Assembly: GCA_012959595.1 (NCBI GenBank) | Contig: DUCW01000070.1 | Location: 1-16,143 of the forward strand | Direction of reading: 5' to 3' | DNA from: Gemmatimonadota bacterium | GTDB taxonomy: Bacteria > Gemmatimonadota > Gemmatimonadetes > Longimicrobiales > Gaopeijiaceae | Length of the DNA: 16,143 nt | Shown here: positions 1 to 6,356 of the stretch, in pieces | Layout of the letters: the number at the start of each line of letters is the position of its first letter | How positions within the stretch are numbered: position 1 is the stretch's first letter | The notes under the pieces: generated by a model | The model's input: only the letters and a program-made list of their open reading frames with translations | Databases searched by the model: none | Told to the model about the DNA's origin: nothing | Program-made: the position numbers and the translations under genes

Positions 1-26
1 TAGCCCACTCTGAATTCCAACCAAGG

Positions 27-566
27 ATGGCTGTGGATAAATCGCAGTACCTGTTGGTGGGCCAACTTGGGAAGCCTCACGGACTCAAGGGTGGAATTCG
101 CGTTAGTCCCTTTACCAACTATCCGGAGACTTCATTTGCTCCTGGAATAACTCTTTATTTGGGTGACGATAAAGGAAACCTTCCTTCCAATCCCAAGGCA
201 ATACGATTGGATGCTGCTCGTCCCTTCCAGGCTGGATTACTGGTCAATTTGGAAGGAGTGTTCGATCGGAGTATGGCTGGAACCCTAACAGGAAGCCACC
301 TTTTCTTATCGGCTGATCAGGCCGCAGAGTTACAAGAGGGAGAGTACTTTTGGCACGATTTGGTAGGAATGGAAGTTTTTGACTTGAAGGGTGAATTTTT
401 GGGCGAAGTTTGTGGTGTACATGAGCTTGCCCCAGTGGATTTGCTAGAGGTCTCTGGTCCTGAATCGAGTTTTATGATCCCCTGCACTAGCGAAATAGTG
501 GTAACGGTCAGCCTTGACAAGAAGAGAATTGTTTTGGACCCGCCAGACGGTCTTCTGGATTTGTGA
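27..566 (+). CDS. rimM: Ribosome maturation factor RimM
   Basis: RimM binds ribosomal protein uS19 and helps the 30S head domain mature in the cytoplasm. The 179-residue length is normal. The N-terminal RimM domain (about residues 9-95) opens with VGQLGKPHGLKGGIRV, close to the family pattern VGxIxKxHGLKGExxV. The C-terminal PRC-barrel domain (about 104-178) begins at EYFWHDLVGMEV and ends with the usual LDPPDGLLDL. The ATG at 27 gives the expected N-terminus; an AAGG lies directly before it, so the ribosome site is weak. It is the first complete gene of the rimM-trmD-rplS-rnhB block, so rpsP probably lies just outside the left edge. The next gene, trmD, starts one base after its stop, which suggests translational coupling. 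Identity is near certain. Confidence 0.97.
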   Translation: MAVDKSQYLLVGQLGKPHGLKGGIRVSPFTNYPETSFAPGITLYLGDDKGNLPSNPKAIRLDAARPFQAGLLVNLEGVFDRSMAGTLTGSHLFLSADQAAELQEGEYFWHDLVGMEVFDLKGEFLGEVCGVHELAPVDLLEVSGPESSFMIPCTSEIVVTVSLDKKRIVLDPPDGLLDL

Positions 567-567
567 T

Positions 568-1236
568 ATGGAGAATACTGGTCTCTTAAAGGTAAATATT
601 ATCACCATTTTCCCTGAGTTTTTTAGGGATCCACTGAATACGAGTATTCCAAGTAGGGCAAACGATCAGGGACTGGTACAGTACAGGGTGGTTGATCTGA
701 GGTCCTACGCTAGGGATACCCGTGGCACAATAGATGATATCCCCTACGGAGGTGGTTCGGGTATGGTGATGAAGCCGGAACCATTTTTTAGGGCGGTGGA
801 TGATCTTACACCATCTGGCCCCGTGGTGTTGATGTCAGCAAGGGGAAAGAGTTTCACCCATGAGGACGCCGTTAGATATTCTGTAGGATCTGAGCTTACT
901 CTCCTTTGTGGCCATTATAAAGATGTAGATCAAAGGGTAGCGGACCATTTGGCCACGGAAGAAATGTCTATGGGTAATTTCATCCTTTCAGGAGGTGAAA
1001 TTCCCGCTTTAGCTGTAATCGATGCTGTAGTGAGGTTGTTGCCAGGTGCTATAGGAGATCACGACTCAGCTTCGACCGACTCTTTCTATGAAGAGCCAAC
1101 GTTGCTAAGTCCGCCCTCCTATACTCGTCCCTCAGAGTATAGGGGTTATCGAGTGCCCGAAGTTCTCCGCAGTGGAGATCACACAAAGATTAAGGAGTGG
1201 CGACTTTCCCAGACTAAGGTTGTTCCAAAGGAATAG
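568..1236 (+). CDS. trmD: tRNA (guanine-N1)-methyltransferase TrmD
   Basis: TrmD transfers a methyl group from S-adenosylmethionine to N1 of G37 in tRNAs with G36, which prevents +1 frameshifting. The trefoil-knot SPOUT fold is indicated by IPYGGGSGMVMKPEP (58-72), LLCGHYKDVDQRV (112-124), MSMGNFILSGGEIPA (133-147) and YTRPSEYRGYRVPEVL (185-200). D171 in STDSF matches the proposed catalytic Asp (D169 in E. coli numbering, from memory). I chose the ATG at 568, one base after the rimM stop, because the protein then begins MENTGLLKVNIITIFPEFF as the family does; the reading frame is open further upstream, but only inside rimM. At 222 residues it is shorter than the usual 230-255. The C-terminal helix after EWRL is cut short and lacks the common RRPDLL-type tail. 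The usual GDY of the knot region reads GNF. Confidence 0.97.
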   Translation: MENTGLLKVNIITIFPEFFRDPLNTSIPSRANDQGLVQYRVVDLRSYARDTRGTIDDIPYGGGSGMVMKPEPFFRAVDDLTPSGPVVLMSARGKSFTHEDAVRYSVGSELTLLCGHYKDVDQRVADHLATEEMSMGNFILSGGEIPALAVIDAVVRLLPGAIGDHDSASTDSFYEEPTLLSPPSYTRPSEYRGYRVPEVLRSGDHTKIKEWRLSQTKVVPKE

Positions 1237-1264
1237 GATGCTACCTGTACAGAGATGTTAGTAT

Positions 1265-1289
1265 CCCCCTCTTCACCCGTGAGAGAGGG
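1265..1289 (+). promoter_or_regulatory. Hairpin in the trmD-rplS spacer
   Basis: CCCTCT at 1267-1272 pairs with AGAGGG at 1284-1289. The stem can continue inward as TCA/TGA (1273-1275 with 1280-1282) around a CCCG loop, leaving G1283 bulged, for nine pairs in all. No U-run follows, so it is not a standard terminator. It sits in the 109-bp leader before rplS and could be a processing or attenuation element; no function is proven. Confidence 0.4.
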
Positions 1290-1345
1290 TTCATTATGTT
1301 ATAGGCCTGAAAAAACTAAGAACTTTGATTGACTGGAAGTAGAAA

Positions 1346-1723
1346 ATGGACGAAGAGAAAGTAGTAAATAAGACGAGCGATTTAATTCAGGAACTGGATA
1401 ACGAATCGCTTCGCGAAGATGCAGTTGATTTCGCTCCCGGAGATACAGTCCGAGTTCTTTACAATGTGCACGAGGGTTCCAAAGAGCGGATACAGGCTTT
1501 TGAAGGTATTTGCATTGGACGACGGGGTGCTGGAGTAGGTGAGACTTTTACAGTTCGGAAGATTTCTAGTGGGATCGGAGTAGAAAGAGTCTTTCCCTTA
1601 CATGCTCCCACAGTCACAGGCATTGAGGTGTTGAGGCGAGGCCGAGTTCGCAGGGCTAAGCTCTATTACCTGAGAGGCCGCCGTGGTAAATCTGCTCGGA
1701 TCAAGGAGAAGCGGACCCGTTAG
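1346..1723 (+). CDS. rplS: Large ribosomal subunit protein bL19
   Basis: bL19 is a structural protein of the 50S subunit at the 30S-50S interface. The 125-residue length is typical. Family hallmarks are the PGDTVRVLYNVHEGSKERIQ stretch (31-50), FEGICIGRRGAGVGETFTVR, ISSGIGVERVFPLHAP and the basic tail RRAKLYYLRGRRGKSARIKE. The ATG at 1346 follows GGAAG at 1334-1338 with a 7-base spacer. The rimM-trmD-rplS order is widely conserved among bacteria. A 109-bp spacer separates it from trmD, longer than the other gaps in the block, and holds a hairpin that could control bL19 separately. Nothing about the protein is unusual. Confidence 0.98.
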   Translation: MDEEKVVNKTSDLIQELDNESLREDAVDFAPGDTVRVLYNVHEGSKERIQAFEGICIGRRGAGVGETFTVRKISSGIGVERVFPLHAPTVTGIEVLRRGRVRRAKLYYLRGRRGKSARIKEKRTR

Positions 1724-1727
1724 AACA

Positions 1728-1760
1728 TTCCAGGGAACAGGCCTTTGGGATCACCTGGAA
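1728..1760 (+). promoter_or_regulatory. Inverted repeat covering the rnhB ribosome-binding region
   Basis: TTCCAGG at 1728-1734 is perfectly complementary to CCTGGAA at 1754-1760, separated by 19 bases, in the 46-bp rplS-rnhB gap. The right arm contains the only GGAA near the rnhB GTG start (1770). Folding could therefore limit rnhB translation or mark a processing site. There is no U-run, so an intrinsic terminator is unlikely. Confidence 0.35.
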
Positions 1761-1769
1761 CTGTAGAAG

Positions 1770-2381
1770 GTGGACGATCCACTCAGCTATGAAGCTTCAT
1801 TTTGGGATAACGGGATTCTGAGAATTGCTGGCTTGGACGAAGTCGGTAGAGGTTCTCTGGCAGGACCAGTAGTAGCCGCAGTAGTAGTATTACCGCAAGG
1901 CGGTTTTGTCGATGGAGCCGGTGACTCCAAAAAGATCAATCGGCGAAAAAGAGAAGAACTCTACGATAAAATTCTCACGGAAGCTTTAGAGGTACAATTC
2001 GGGTCAGCTTCTGCACAAGAGATTGATAAGACCAACATCCTAATAGCCACTGGTCAGGCTATGAAAAGGGCACTCAAACAACTAACTGAGCAACCTGACC
2101 ATGTGGTGATTGATGGATTGTCCATGGCTTCATTGGGCTGTGAACATGATGCGATTGTTAAGGGTGATGCAAAAGTGCATTCTATCAGCTGTGCTTCCAT
2201 CGTGGCCAAAGTCTTTAGGGATCGTCTCATGATTGATTTGGGAGAACAGTGTCCAGGTTACGGTTGGGATCACAATGCAGGCTATGGTACTAAAGAGCAT
2301 CGAGAGGCATTGGAGAGAAGAGGCTTGACTCCATATCATCGAAAAACTTTTTTGGGACAGCAATACGGGTTAGGGATATGA
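1770..2381 (+). CDS. rnhB: Ribonuclease HII
   Basis: RNase HII cuts 5' of ribonucleotides embedded in duplex DNA and starts ribonucleotide excision repair. The 203-residue protein carries the full active site: D23 and E24 in IAGLDEVGRGSLAGPVVAA, D115 in VVIDG, and D133 in KGDAKVHSISCASIVAKV. The DSKK motif (GAGDSKKINRRKREELYDKI) and the C-terminal GYGWDHNAGYGTKEH stretch are also standard. The start is GTG at 1770; no closer in-frame start precedes the essential DE pair, and the only ribosome-site candidate is GGAA at 1757-1760. The stop overlaps the next start in an ATGA tetranucleotide at 2378, so the hydrolase downstream is probably translationally coupled. Confidence 0.97.
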   Translation: MDDPLSYEASFWDNGILRIAGLDEVGRGSLAGPVVAAVVVLPQGGFVDGAGDSKKINRRKREELYDKILTEALEVQFGSASAQEIDKTNILIATGQAMKRALKQLTEQPDHVVIDGLSMASLGCEHDAIVKGDAKVHSISCASIVAKVFRDRLMIDLGEQCPGYGWDHNAGYGTKEHREALERRGLTPYHRKTFLGQQYGLGI

Positions 2382-3169
2382 TAAAGAATTGGGAACAACA
2401 GCAACTGTTTAGTAGAAAGAATTTTTTTGGTGTAGCTCTTGAGCGATTGGGACTAGTCTCCTTTTGTCAAAGTATCTCGTACGTTAAAAATCTACGAAGG
2501 TCTTCAGAGGACCCTCGACTAACAGCTCGTCCGCATAAACCATTTCGGGACGTCACTTCTGGAGAGTCTCGGTTGGGTCCAGAATTGGACAGAGGTGCTC
2601 TGTTATACATTCCTGAGGGTCATTCGAATGAAACACCTAGTCCTTTGGCGGTATTCCTGCACGGTGGCGGTGGCGGTGCCCACTATTGGGGTAGAGTCTA
2701 CTCTGAGTGTGATCATCACGGGATAATTGCAGTGGTTCCTGAATCAAGAGCTAGAACTTGGGATGCCATAGGGGGAGAATTTGGGTTGGATGTGAAATTT
2801 TTGGATTCAGTGCTCAGATACACTTTTGATCGCTGTACTATTGACCTGGAGAGAATAGCTTTGGTTGGATTTTCAGATGGAGCTTCCTACTCTCTTTCCC
2901 TAGGTCCCTCGAACGGGGATCTTTTTACTCACCTAGTAGCTTTCTCTCCAGGAGGATCTCAGTTGGTTGAACCGGTGGTTGGCTTGCCGAAGATTTTCGT
3001 AGCGCATGGAACGGAAGACAGTGTTTTGCCTGTTTCAATTAGTAAGAATGTTATTGTTCCAACATTTCAAATTGATGGCTATGAAGTCAGCTACCGAGAG
3101 TTTGAGGGTGGCCACGAATTACCACAGGATGTCTTAGTCGAAGCCTTGGATTGGTTTATGGAGTCCTAG
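2378..3169 (+). CDS. Alpha/beta hydrolase (esterase/phospholipase-carboxylesterase type)
   Basis: A 263-residue serine hydrolase, probably cytoplasmic since no signal peptide is visible. The oxyanion-hole strand is AVFLHGGGGG (91-100). The nucleophile elbow GFSDG (164-168) supplies S166. D214 in HGTEDSVLPV and H246 in FEGGHELP complete a catalytic triad in the right order and spacing. The arrangement resembles the carboxylesterase, dienelactone hydrolase and polyhydroxyalkanoate-depolymerase-like groups, but the substrate cannot be told from sequence. The first 65 residues, rich in charged residues, precede the hydrolase core and match nothing I recognise. It overlaps rnhB by four bases (ATGA). 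That shows co-translation and not necessarily shared function. Confidence 0.85.
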   Translation: MIKNWEQQQLFSRKNFFGVALERLGLVSFCQSISYVKNLRRSSEDPRLTARPHKPFRDVTSGESRLGPELDRGALLYIPEGHSNETPSPLAVFLHGGGGGAHYWGRVYSECDHHGIIAVVPESRARTWDAIGGEFGLDVKFLDSVLRYTFDRCTIDLERIALVGFSDGASYSLSLGPSNGDLFTHLVAFSPGGSQLVEPVVGLPKIFVAHGTEDSVLPVSISKNVIVPTFQIDGYEVSYREFEGGHELPQDVLVEALDWFMES

Positions 3170-3273
3170 GGATCATGGGCTGTGGGGTACTCTGTTTGTC
3201 AGATTGCTAGTATTAGTTGGCACGCGTCTTGCTTCTCTTAATACCTGAAGAACCAGTATTCAATCTGATCTGT

Positions 3274-3282
3274 AAGGGAGGT
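3274..3282 (+). promoter_or_regulatory. Strong Shine-Dalgarno of the plug-like gene
   Basis: The sequence AAGGGAGGT lies five bases before the ATG at 3288 and is an almost perfect anti-16S match, so it fixes that start. Farther up, TTGGCA (3217-3222) and TAATAC (3239-3244), 16 bases apart, form only a weak promoter candidate. Confidence 0.7.
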
Positions 3283-3287
3283 AGAGC

Positions 3288-4025
3288 ATGCTCAGTCAAT
3301 GTAAAGAGTTCATTGGTATAGGAAATCAGCCCAGGGGGGGATTGGTAATTTTAGGTCTCTTGGTTCTTATGGGCATTTCGAGTCCGTTGTCGGGTCAGGA
3401 TCAACATGAAAACTTTGATCTAGTGGGACGCCTCATAGATAAAGGGAATGGCCAGCCATTGTTGGGTGCATCTGTTGGACTGTCGGGATCTGATTGGAGT
3501 TCCATAACGGACCAAAATGGATTTTTCGTGATTCCAGGTGCATTCGTGGGATGGAAAGCGGATAGAAAAGGTGGGTTTTCCCTAACAGCAAGTCGTCTTG
3601 GTTATGAAACATTGATTTGGGAGGGAGATCTCTCTCGGAACGACGACGGCTTAACAATCGAGATTTCTCCAGAAGCTGAGATATTGGAAGGAATCGCTGA
3701 GATCAGAAAGAGTTTGAAGAGTAGGAGGGTCGGTTCGGGGACGGATGTGCAAGCCTATGACCGAACGGATCTAGTGACCGCTAGAGAAGCTACAGTGCTA
3801 CGTTTTTTAACTAACAGAGTTCGCGTGCCACAAAGGCAACGACCCGTAGTTTTTGTGGATGAAGTACAGGTAATGGGAGGGATCGATTATCTAGATGGGA
3901 TCGACCCGATCGATCTTGAGTTGATGGAGATTTTCCAGTCTGGCAGACATGTAAGGATTTATACGACCGATTTTCTGAGACATGCTTCCGAAAGTGGATT
4001 TCAACCTGGAGCACTATTTCGCTAG
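3288..4025 (+). CDS. Secreted carboxypeptidase-regulatory-like / plug-like protein
   Basis: A 245-residue exported protein of unknown function. Residues 18-36 are a hydrophobic signal segment ending near LSGQ. Residues 44-128 look like a carboxypeptidase-D regulatory-like beta sandwich: LVGRLIDKGNGQPLLGASV, then SSITDQNGFFVIPG, then FSLTASRLGYETLIW. Residues about 130-230 resemble the plug module that precedes TonB-dependent barrels: a charged linker, LRFLTNRVRVP, then RPVVFVDEVQVMGG and an IDPIDLELMEIFQSGR stretch. No barrel follows. I know this short two-module form from Gemmatimonadota, where its role is not established; binding a small envelope partner is speculation. The strong ribosome site fixes the start. 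It stands alone, about 120 bp after the hydrolase, with a likely structured RNA directly downstream. Confidence 0.65.
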   Translation: MLSQCKEFIGIGNQPRGGLVILGLLVLMGISSPLSGQDQHENFDLVGRLIDKGNGQPLLGASVGLSGSDWSSITDQNGFFVIPGAFVGWKADRKGGFSLTASRLGYETLIWEGDLSRNDDGLTIEISPEAEILEGIAEIRKSLKSRRVGSGTDVQAYDRTDLVTAREATVLRFLTNRVRVPQRQRPVVFVDEVQVMGGIDYLDGIDPIDLELMEIFQSGRHVRIYTTDFLRHASESGFQPGALFR

Positions 4026-4039
4026 TCCGTACGTAGGGT

Positions 4040-4216
4040 GGGTTTATGAATCTCATTCTCAGGGATTAGGCCATACTTCCTCAGGCCACGGGTAGTCCTT
4101 GGGTGAGCTTCATAAACCTTTCAGCGGTTTGGATGTGAGCCCCTCAAAGACAGCGGTGCTCGCAAAGCCTAATCCCATAGAATACTTATGTGCGGAGTGA
4201 GCTACCTCCAGTATTT
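4040..4216 (+). ncRNA. Candidate structured RNA (unrecognised class)
   Basis: The 196-bp gap between two convergent genes folds strongly as + strand RNA. Stem 1: 4041-4058 with 4101-4118, 17 of 18 pairs including a perfect 10-bp arm GGTTTATGAA/TTCATAAACC. Stem 2: 4061-4068 with 4093-4100. Stem 3: GGCC 4069-4072 with 4084-4087. A separate hairpin is GTGAGC 4135-4140 with GCTCGC 4158-4163. At the 3' end, AATAC 4181-4185 pairs with GTATT 4211-4215 enclosing GGAG/CTCC (4194-4197 with 4206-4209), followed by a T-rich tail. Bases 4062-4071 are also perfectly complementary to 4167-4176, which competes with stems 2 and 3. Wobble pairs are G-U on the + strand and would be A-C on the other, so + is favoured. 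It matches no RNA family I know. It could be an sRNA or a 3'-UTR element. Confidence 0.45.
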
Positions 4217-4221
4217 CAGTT

Positions 4222-4845
4222 TTATTTATAGCAAGAAGCTATTCCAGAAAAGAACCCTAAGACGGTTCCAGATAGCGTCGGAAGCAGAATGTTTGGTCTT
4301 GATCCGTCATCTCGTCCTCCGGAGGTGGCACCCAAGATACGACTAACACTGAAGCCAGCGAACGTTCCTCCTAGAGTTCCTTTGAGGATTTTGGCCTTAC
4401 ACTCACCGGGGCCCAATGGAGCAGACCTAGAGCGTCTCCCAGTCCTAGTTAGACTCATTTCTAAGACCTCTATGACGTCTCCTCCAGGTGGCTTACTGCT
4501 TCCAAATCTCAGAGTAGCATCACCTGAAAAGATGCGTCGAATCCCGCCGATTTCGTTAGCTCTTCGTGTTTCTAAGTAGATCAGAGGATGGTGTTGGTTG
4601 TCAGCATAAACCGAAGGAACAGTCGGATTGAATGTAGAAGGACGAGCTGTAGTCCTGATCCAAGTCGGCCGGAGTGCTCCGATGGCTTCCATAACCGACA
4701 TTTGGGAGTATATCCCATCGCCTAGCTCTTCTGCCGTTATTTCGTTTCGATCGGTACGAGGTCCTAAATTTCCTCCTCCTGTCGTAGCACAGCCAGAGAC
4801 GGTGATCATCAGTAAAATCCAGATGCTATTTCGTTGTAATTCCAT
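4222..4845 (-). CDS. Outer-membrane-type lipoprotein with truncated plug-like domain
   Basis: A 207-residue lipoprotein of unknown function. Residues 8-19 form a short signal peptide ending in the lipobox VSGC, with C19 the lipidated residue; no Asp follows, which fits outer-membrane sorting. Residues 32-130 carry DRNEITAEEL, ALRPTWIR, PLIYLETRRANEIGGIRRI and GDATLRFG. This pattern recalls a small lipoprotein family of Gemmatimonadota that ends in a plug-like beta fold. After it comes an unusual C-terminal extension (about 132-207): a basic RTGRRSRS stretch and two glycine-rich hydrophobic segments (156-172 and 186-203), perhaps glycine-zipper membrane contacts. AGAAGGA (4853-4859) sits seven bases before the ATG. 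It converges on the gene ending at 4025 and diverges from the MFS gene. Confidence 0.65.
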   Translation of the reverse strand: MELQRNSIWILLMITVSGCATTGGGNLGPRTDRNEITAEELGDGIYSQMSVMEAIGALRPTWIRTTARPSTFNPTVPSVYADNQHHPLIYLETRRANEIGGIRRIFSGDATLRFGSSKPPGGDVIEVLEMSLTRTGRRSRSAPLGPGECKAKILKGTLGGTFAGFSVSRILGATSGGRDDGSRPNILLPTLSGTVLGFFSGIASCYK

Positions 4846-5015
4846 GTTTCTATCCTTCTGGCTGTATGTTCACCGAACTGGAAAGGCCAGTCATAATCTT
4901 CATGTTTTTGTAAAGACAAGGTGAATTTTAACGTCTTCTTCTATAGTTTAGCAATTCCAATAAAGAAATAAGTTGATAGAAAAGTCTGTCTGAAGATTGG
5001 CGAAGGTGTGATTCC

Positions 5016-5023
5016 GGGAGAGG
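5016..5023 (+). promoter_or_regulatory. Shine-Dalgarno deciding the MFS start
   Basis: GGGAGAGG lies eight bases before the ATG at 5032. An in-frame GTG at 5008 would add eight residues but has only AAGG immediately next to it, so the ATG is preferred. Confidence 0.65.
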
Positions 5024-5031
5024 ACAAACTG

Positions 5032-6312
5032 ATGGCAAGCCAGCACCAGGAAAATCAGGCGTTAGAAAAGAAAAAAATCGAAGTTCGGTCCTGGATCCTA
5101 TTTGATTTTGCGAATTCAGTGTACCCTGCAGTCATTTCGTCTGTAGTGTTCCAAGTATTTTTCATCAACACCGTGGTTGGAAATGAATCTGGAGAAGGGG
5201 ATTGGTGGTGGGGTCGTGCTGTCGCACTCTCCGTCCTGATAACGGCGCTGACCTCTCCAATACTAGGTGCTATCGCAGATCGTTCTGGCGTTAGAAAGAA
5301 ATTTATGGGATTCTACGTAGCTCTTTGCCTGATAGGAGTCACACTCTTTCCAACCATCGAACCAGGAATGGTTTCTTGGGCTTTCTCATTGTTTGTCCTT
5401 GCAAATGTCGGCTTCGAAGGCTGTCTCCCCTTTTACAATGCGTACTTGTCTGAGTTGGTTCCCTCCGAGCGACAAGGTTGGGTCTCTGGACAGGGCTTTG
5501 CTCTAGGTTACCTCGGGTCAGCACTTGGGCTCGGGTTTGCTCTGGTTATTCTGAGTTTTATTGGGAATCTAGACTTGGTATGGCTGATGGTTGCAGCGTT
5601 TTTTCTTATTTTCTCTATCCCATCGTTTCTGTTTCTCCCAGCTGACGATTCTCGAGGAAAGGAAAGTATAATGCAGGGCGTAAAGTGGGGGGTCCGCAAT
5701 GTGAGGACACTTTGGAACGAGGTGATGGCGGAAAAAGAAATCAGGAACTTCCTCATTGCATATTTTTTCTATATAGACGGAGTTCTGACAGCTATCTATA
5801 TGGCTTCGACATTGGCTGCAACAACTTTTGGCTACAGTCAAAATGAGTTGATTTATCTTTTCTTATTGATTCAGATCGCCGCATTGGCAGGGGCCTTTCT
5901 GTTGGCGAAACCGACGGACCGATTTGGGCCCAAGAAGATCCTTAACGGTGTTTTGATTCTGTGGATCTCGGTTGCTTTAGGTATCTACTTTATTCCAGAC
6001 ACTTCCAAGTTGGGGTTTGCTTTTCTTGGCTTGATCGCAGGCTTGGGCCTCGGTTCGGTTCAATCTGCCAGCCGGACATTAATGGCGAGATTGACACCTA
6101 GGGATAGGGAAGGAGAAATGTTTGGGTTTTACGCCCTGTGTGGCAAGTCCTCCTCAGTAGTTGGGCCCTTAGTGTTCGGATATGTAGCCTTTGCGACGGG
6201 GGGCAATCAGAAACTTTCTGTGATGTCGATCAGCATACTTTTCGTGATAGGGTTGGTGCTTCTTCAGAAAGTCAATGAGGCCCCAGTGAGACAAAATCCA
6301 GATCTCTTCTAA
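5032..6312 (+). CDS. MFS permease, UMF1 / Atg22-like family
   Basis: A 426-residue inner-membrane permease with about 12 hydrophobic helices, normal for the major facilitator superfamily. The family is shown by WILFDFANSVYPAVI (21-35), close to the UMF1 signature W-x-x-YDFANS, by the cytoplasmic loop GAIADRSGVRKKFMG between helices 2 and 3, and by YLSELVPSERQGWVSGQGFA followed by LGYLGSALGLG. The second-half loop AKPTDRFGPKKILNG mirrors the first. UMF1 transporters have no settled substrate; small metabolites or amino acids are possible. It is a single-gene unit: its promoter would lie in the 186-bp spacer shared with the divergent lipoprotein gene, and an intrinsic terminator follows directly. 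Confidence 0.85.
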   Translation: MASQHQENQALEKKKIEVRSWILFDFANSVYPAVISSVVFQVFFINTVVGNESGEGDWWWGRAVALSVLITALTSPILGAIADRSGVRKKFMGFYVALCLIGVTLFPTIEPGMVSWAFSLFVLANVGFEGCLPFYNAYLSELVPSERQGWVSGQGFALGYLGSALGLGFALVILSFIGNLDLVWLMVAAFFLIFSIPSFLFLPADDSRGKESIMQGVKWGVRNVRTLWNEVMAEKEIRNFLIAYFFYIDGVLTAIYMASTLAATTFGYSQNELIYLFLLIQIAALAGAFLLAKPTDRFGPKKILNGVLILWISVALGIYFIPDTSKLGFAFLGLIAGLGLGSVQSASRTLMARLTPRDREGEMFGFYALCGKSSSVVGPLVFGYVAFATGGNQKLSVMSISILFVIGLVLLQKVNEAPVRQNPDLF

Positions 6313-6324
6313 ATTTTTTAGAAG
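6306..6324 (+). repeat. Perfect hairpin over the MFS stop codon
   Basis: CTTCTAAA (6306-6313) and TTTAGAAG (6317-6324) form an eight-pair stem with a TTT loop that contains the TAA stop (6310-6312). It precedes the terminator hairpin by four bases and may stabilise the mRNA end. It could also serve the opposing gene. Confidence 0.5.
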
Positions 6325-6328
6325 TGAT

Positions 6329-6356
6329 AAGGTCTAAGCTGGAGACCTTCTTTTTT
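6329..6356 (+). terminator. Rho-independent terminator after the MFS gene
   Basis: AAGGTCT (6329-6335) pairs perfectly with AGACCTT (6343-6349) around a seven-base loop, followed by CTTTTTT (6350-6356). It is oriented for the + strand. The T-run overlaps the TAA stop of the opposing gene by two bases. No T-run is present for the opposite direction. Confidence 0.85.

Noticed and set aside
1..26. The TAG at 1-3 as the stop of an upstream gene such as rpsP.
   Set aside because: Position fits the usual gene order, but no coding sequence is visible before it in the window.
514..567. A longer trmD starting inside rimM.
   Set aside because: The extra 18 residues are just rimM read in another frame; the ATG at 568 gives the family N-terminus.
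3200..3267. Nested repeats CAGATTG/CAATCTG and GTATTA/TAATAC in the leader of the plug-like gene.
   Set aside because: Arms of 6-7 bp over 60 bp are expected by chance in a spacer of this size, so I did not call a riboswitch.
4040..4119. The imperfect palindrome as an integron attC site.
   Set aside because: attC ends require RYYYAAC and GTTRRRY core sites; these are not present at the arm ends, and no integrase or cassette array is nearby.
4877..4893. ACTGG-AAAGG-CCAGT dyad in the lipoprotein/MFS spacer.
   Set aside because: Five-base arms are too short to separate from chance, and nothing else in this 186-bp spacer supports an operator.
4289..4924. Open frames on the + strand across the lipoprotein gene.
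   Set aside because: They are antisense to a gene with a good ribosome site, signal peptide and lipobox, and their own proteins show no recognisable pattern.
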